Shown: positions 4,708 to 5,178 of the stretch, one piece after another | How the letters are laid out: each line of letters starts with the position of its first letter | Position numbering within the stretch: the stretch's first letter is position 1 | NCBI GenBank assembly: GCA_038244055.1 | Contig: JBBRTW010000490.1 | Location: 1 to 5,178, forward strand | Length of the DNA stretch: 5,178 bases | Origin: DASPKW01 sp038244055 | Lineage (GTDB): Bacteria; Planctomycetota; Phycisphaerae; Tepidisphaerales; Tepidisphaeraceae | Reading direction: 5' to 3' | Made by a program: the position numbers and the translations under genes | Notes under the pieces: model-generated | Told to the model about the DNA's origin: nothing | Database searches by the model: none | Seen by the model: the letters and a program-made list of their open reading frames with translations, nothing else

Positions 4708-5178
4708 TTATCGATCCTCCGCTCGGGCGTTGGCCCCCCGGCTCCTCGCCGTTTGATCGTCCGCCCCGCATTCCGGACAGCGGGCCATAGTCTCGCCGCC
4801 GGGGGAAGGCCTGGCGCGGAGATCGTAACCACAGGAAAGACAGCAGCCCATGGCGATGCGACGGCGCCGCCGGGTTCGGCGGCGGACGAAAAGAACGATG
4901 CTGACCAGCGGCCAAAGGGCGAGGAGGGGGGCGACGAGCCAGCAGGGAGCGGCGATTTTTCGCGACTCGAACGCGAAGTCGGGACTATGCATCCTCTGAA
5001 ACTTCCATCGCAAGGGGCCCAATCCGTCAGAGGCTGCGTCCAAGTAATCTTCTGGGTTGTTCGAAGCCGTCTCCCATTTCCACCCTTGATCCTGGTTCGC
5101 TGCTCCCCCAGGCCCCCAGATCTGTGCCCCCTTACCTAGCACTACAACGCTACCAGACCCATTTTCCTCGAGAATCAC
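4708..5178 (-). CDS. Membrane protein with C-terminal zinc ribbon (second paralogue, 5' end outside window)
   Basis: The frame is open to the window edge, so the true start and any N-terminal membrane segment lie beyond 5178. The 156 visible residues have the same plan as the next gene: a Trp-containing outer domain with the shared GPLRW motif (54-58), one membrane segment (about 79-98), an Arg run (99-107), then CLSCGYDLR (Cys113, Cys116) and RCPECGAD (Cys134, Cys137) with the same PGGET insert between the cysteine pairs. The acidic and basic residues after the ribbon differ from the paralogue. It is upstream in the operon and ends three bases before the next ATG. Function unknown. The first codon in view (GTG) should not be taken as the start. 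Confidence 0.78.
   Translation of the reverse strand: MILEENGSGSVVVLGKGAQIWGPGGAANQDQGWKWETASNNPEDYLDAASDGLGPLRWKFQRMHSPDFAFESRKIAAPCWLVAPLLALWPLVSIVLFVRRRTRRRRRIAMGCCLSCGYDLRARPSPGGETMARCPECGADDQTARSRGANARAEDR

Noticed and set aside
3997..5139. 380-codon plus-strand frame across the zinc-ribbon genes
   Set aside because: It is antisense to two genes with clear cysteine motifs and its translation is Pro/Arg-rich, typical of shadows in high-GC DNA.

Overview
High-GC bacterial DNA, probably from a planctomycete of the Phycisphaerae type. The best taxonomic clue is a pair of membrane proteins ending in a CxxCGYDLR...RCPECGAD zinc ribbon, a tail I associate with that group. This is inference from protein style, not from a marker gene.

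Layout: (1) Bases 1-540 (+) hold the C-terminal part of a DDE transposase of ISKra4 type, cut by the window edge. The right end of the element lies against the 3' end of ispD. (2) Bases 559-2385 (-) are a two-gene operon: a YacL-type membrane PIN-TRAM protein, then three bases later ispD of the MEP isoprenoid pathway. The yacL-ispD order is the one known from Bacillus, where ispF follows; here the IS element occupies that position. (3) Bases 2386-2541 are a divergent promoter region with a perfect TATAAT for the yacL-ispD side. (4) Bases 2542-3441 (+) encode a galactose-mutarotase-like protein in which the usual catalytic glutamate appears to be glutamine. (5) Bases 3442-4056 are a 615-base convergent intergenic region with no convincing gene but much structure: a seven-unit 24-bp tandem repeat, a 15-bp direct repeat at 20-bp pitch, a G-quadruplex motif, a GC-rich hairpin, and two interlocking inverted repeats that could form a pseudoknot. 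(6) Bases 4057-5178 (-) hold two tandem paralogous membrane zinc-ribbon proteins; the upstream one runs off the window.

The yacL-ispD pair is ordinary housekeeping. The least explained part is the convergent region 3442-4065, which may hold a noncoding RNA or regulatory repeats. I saw no CRISPR array, tRNA, rRNA or recognisable riboswitch, and nothing here that I can show to be a new system.
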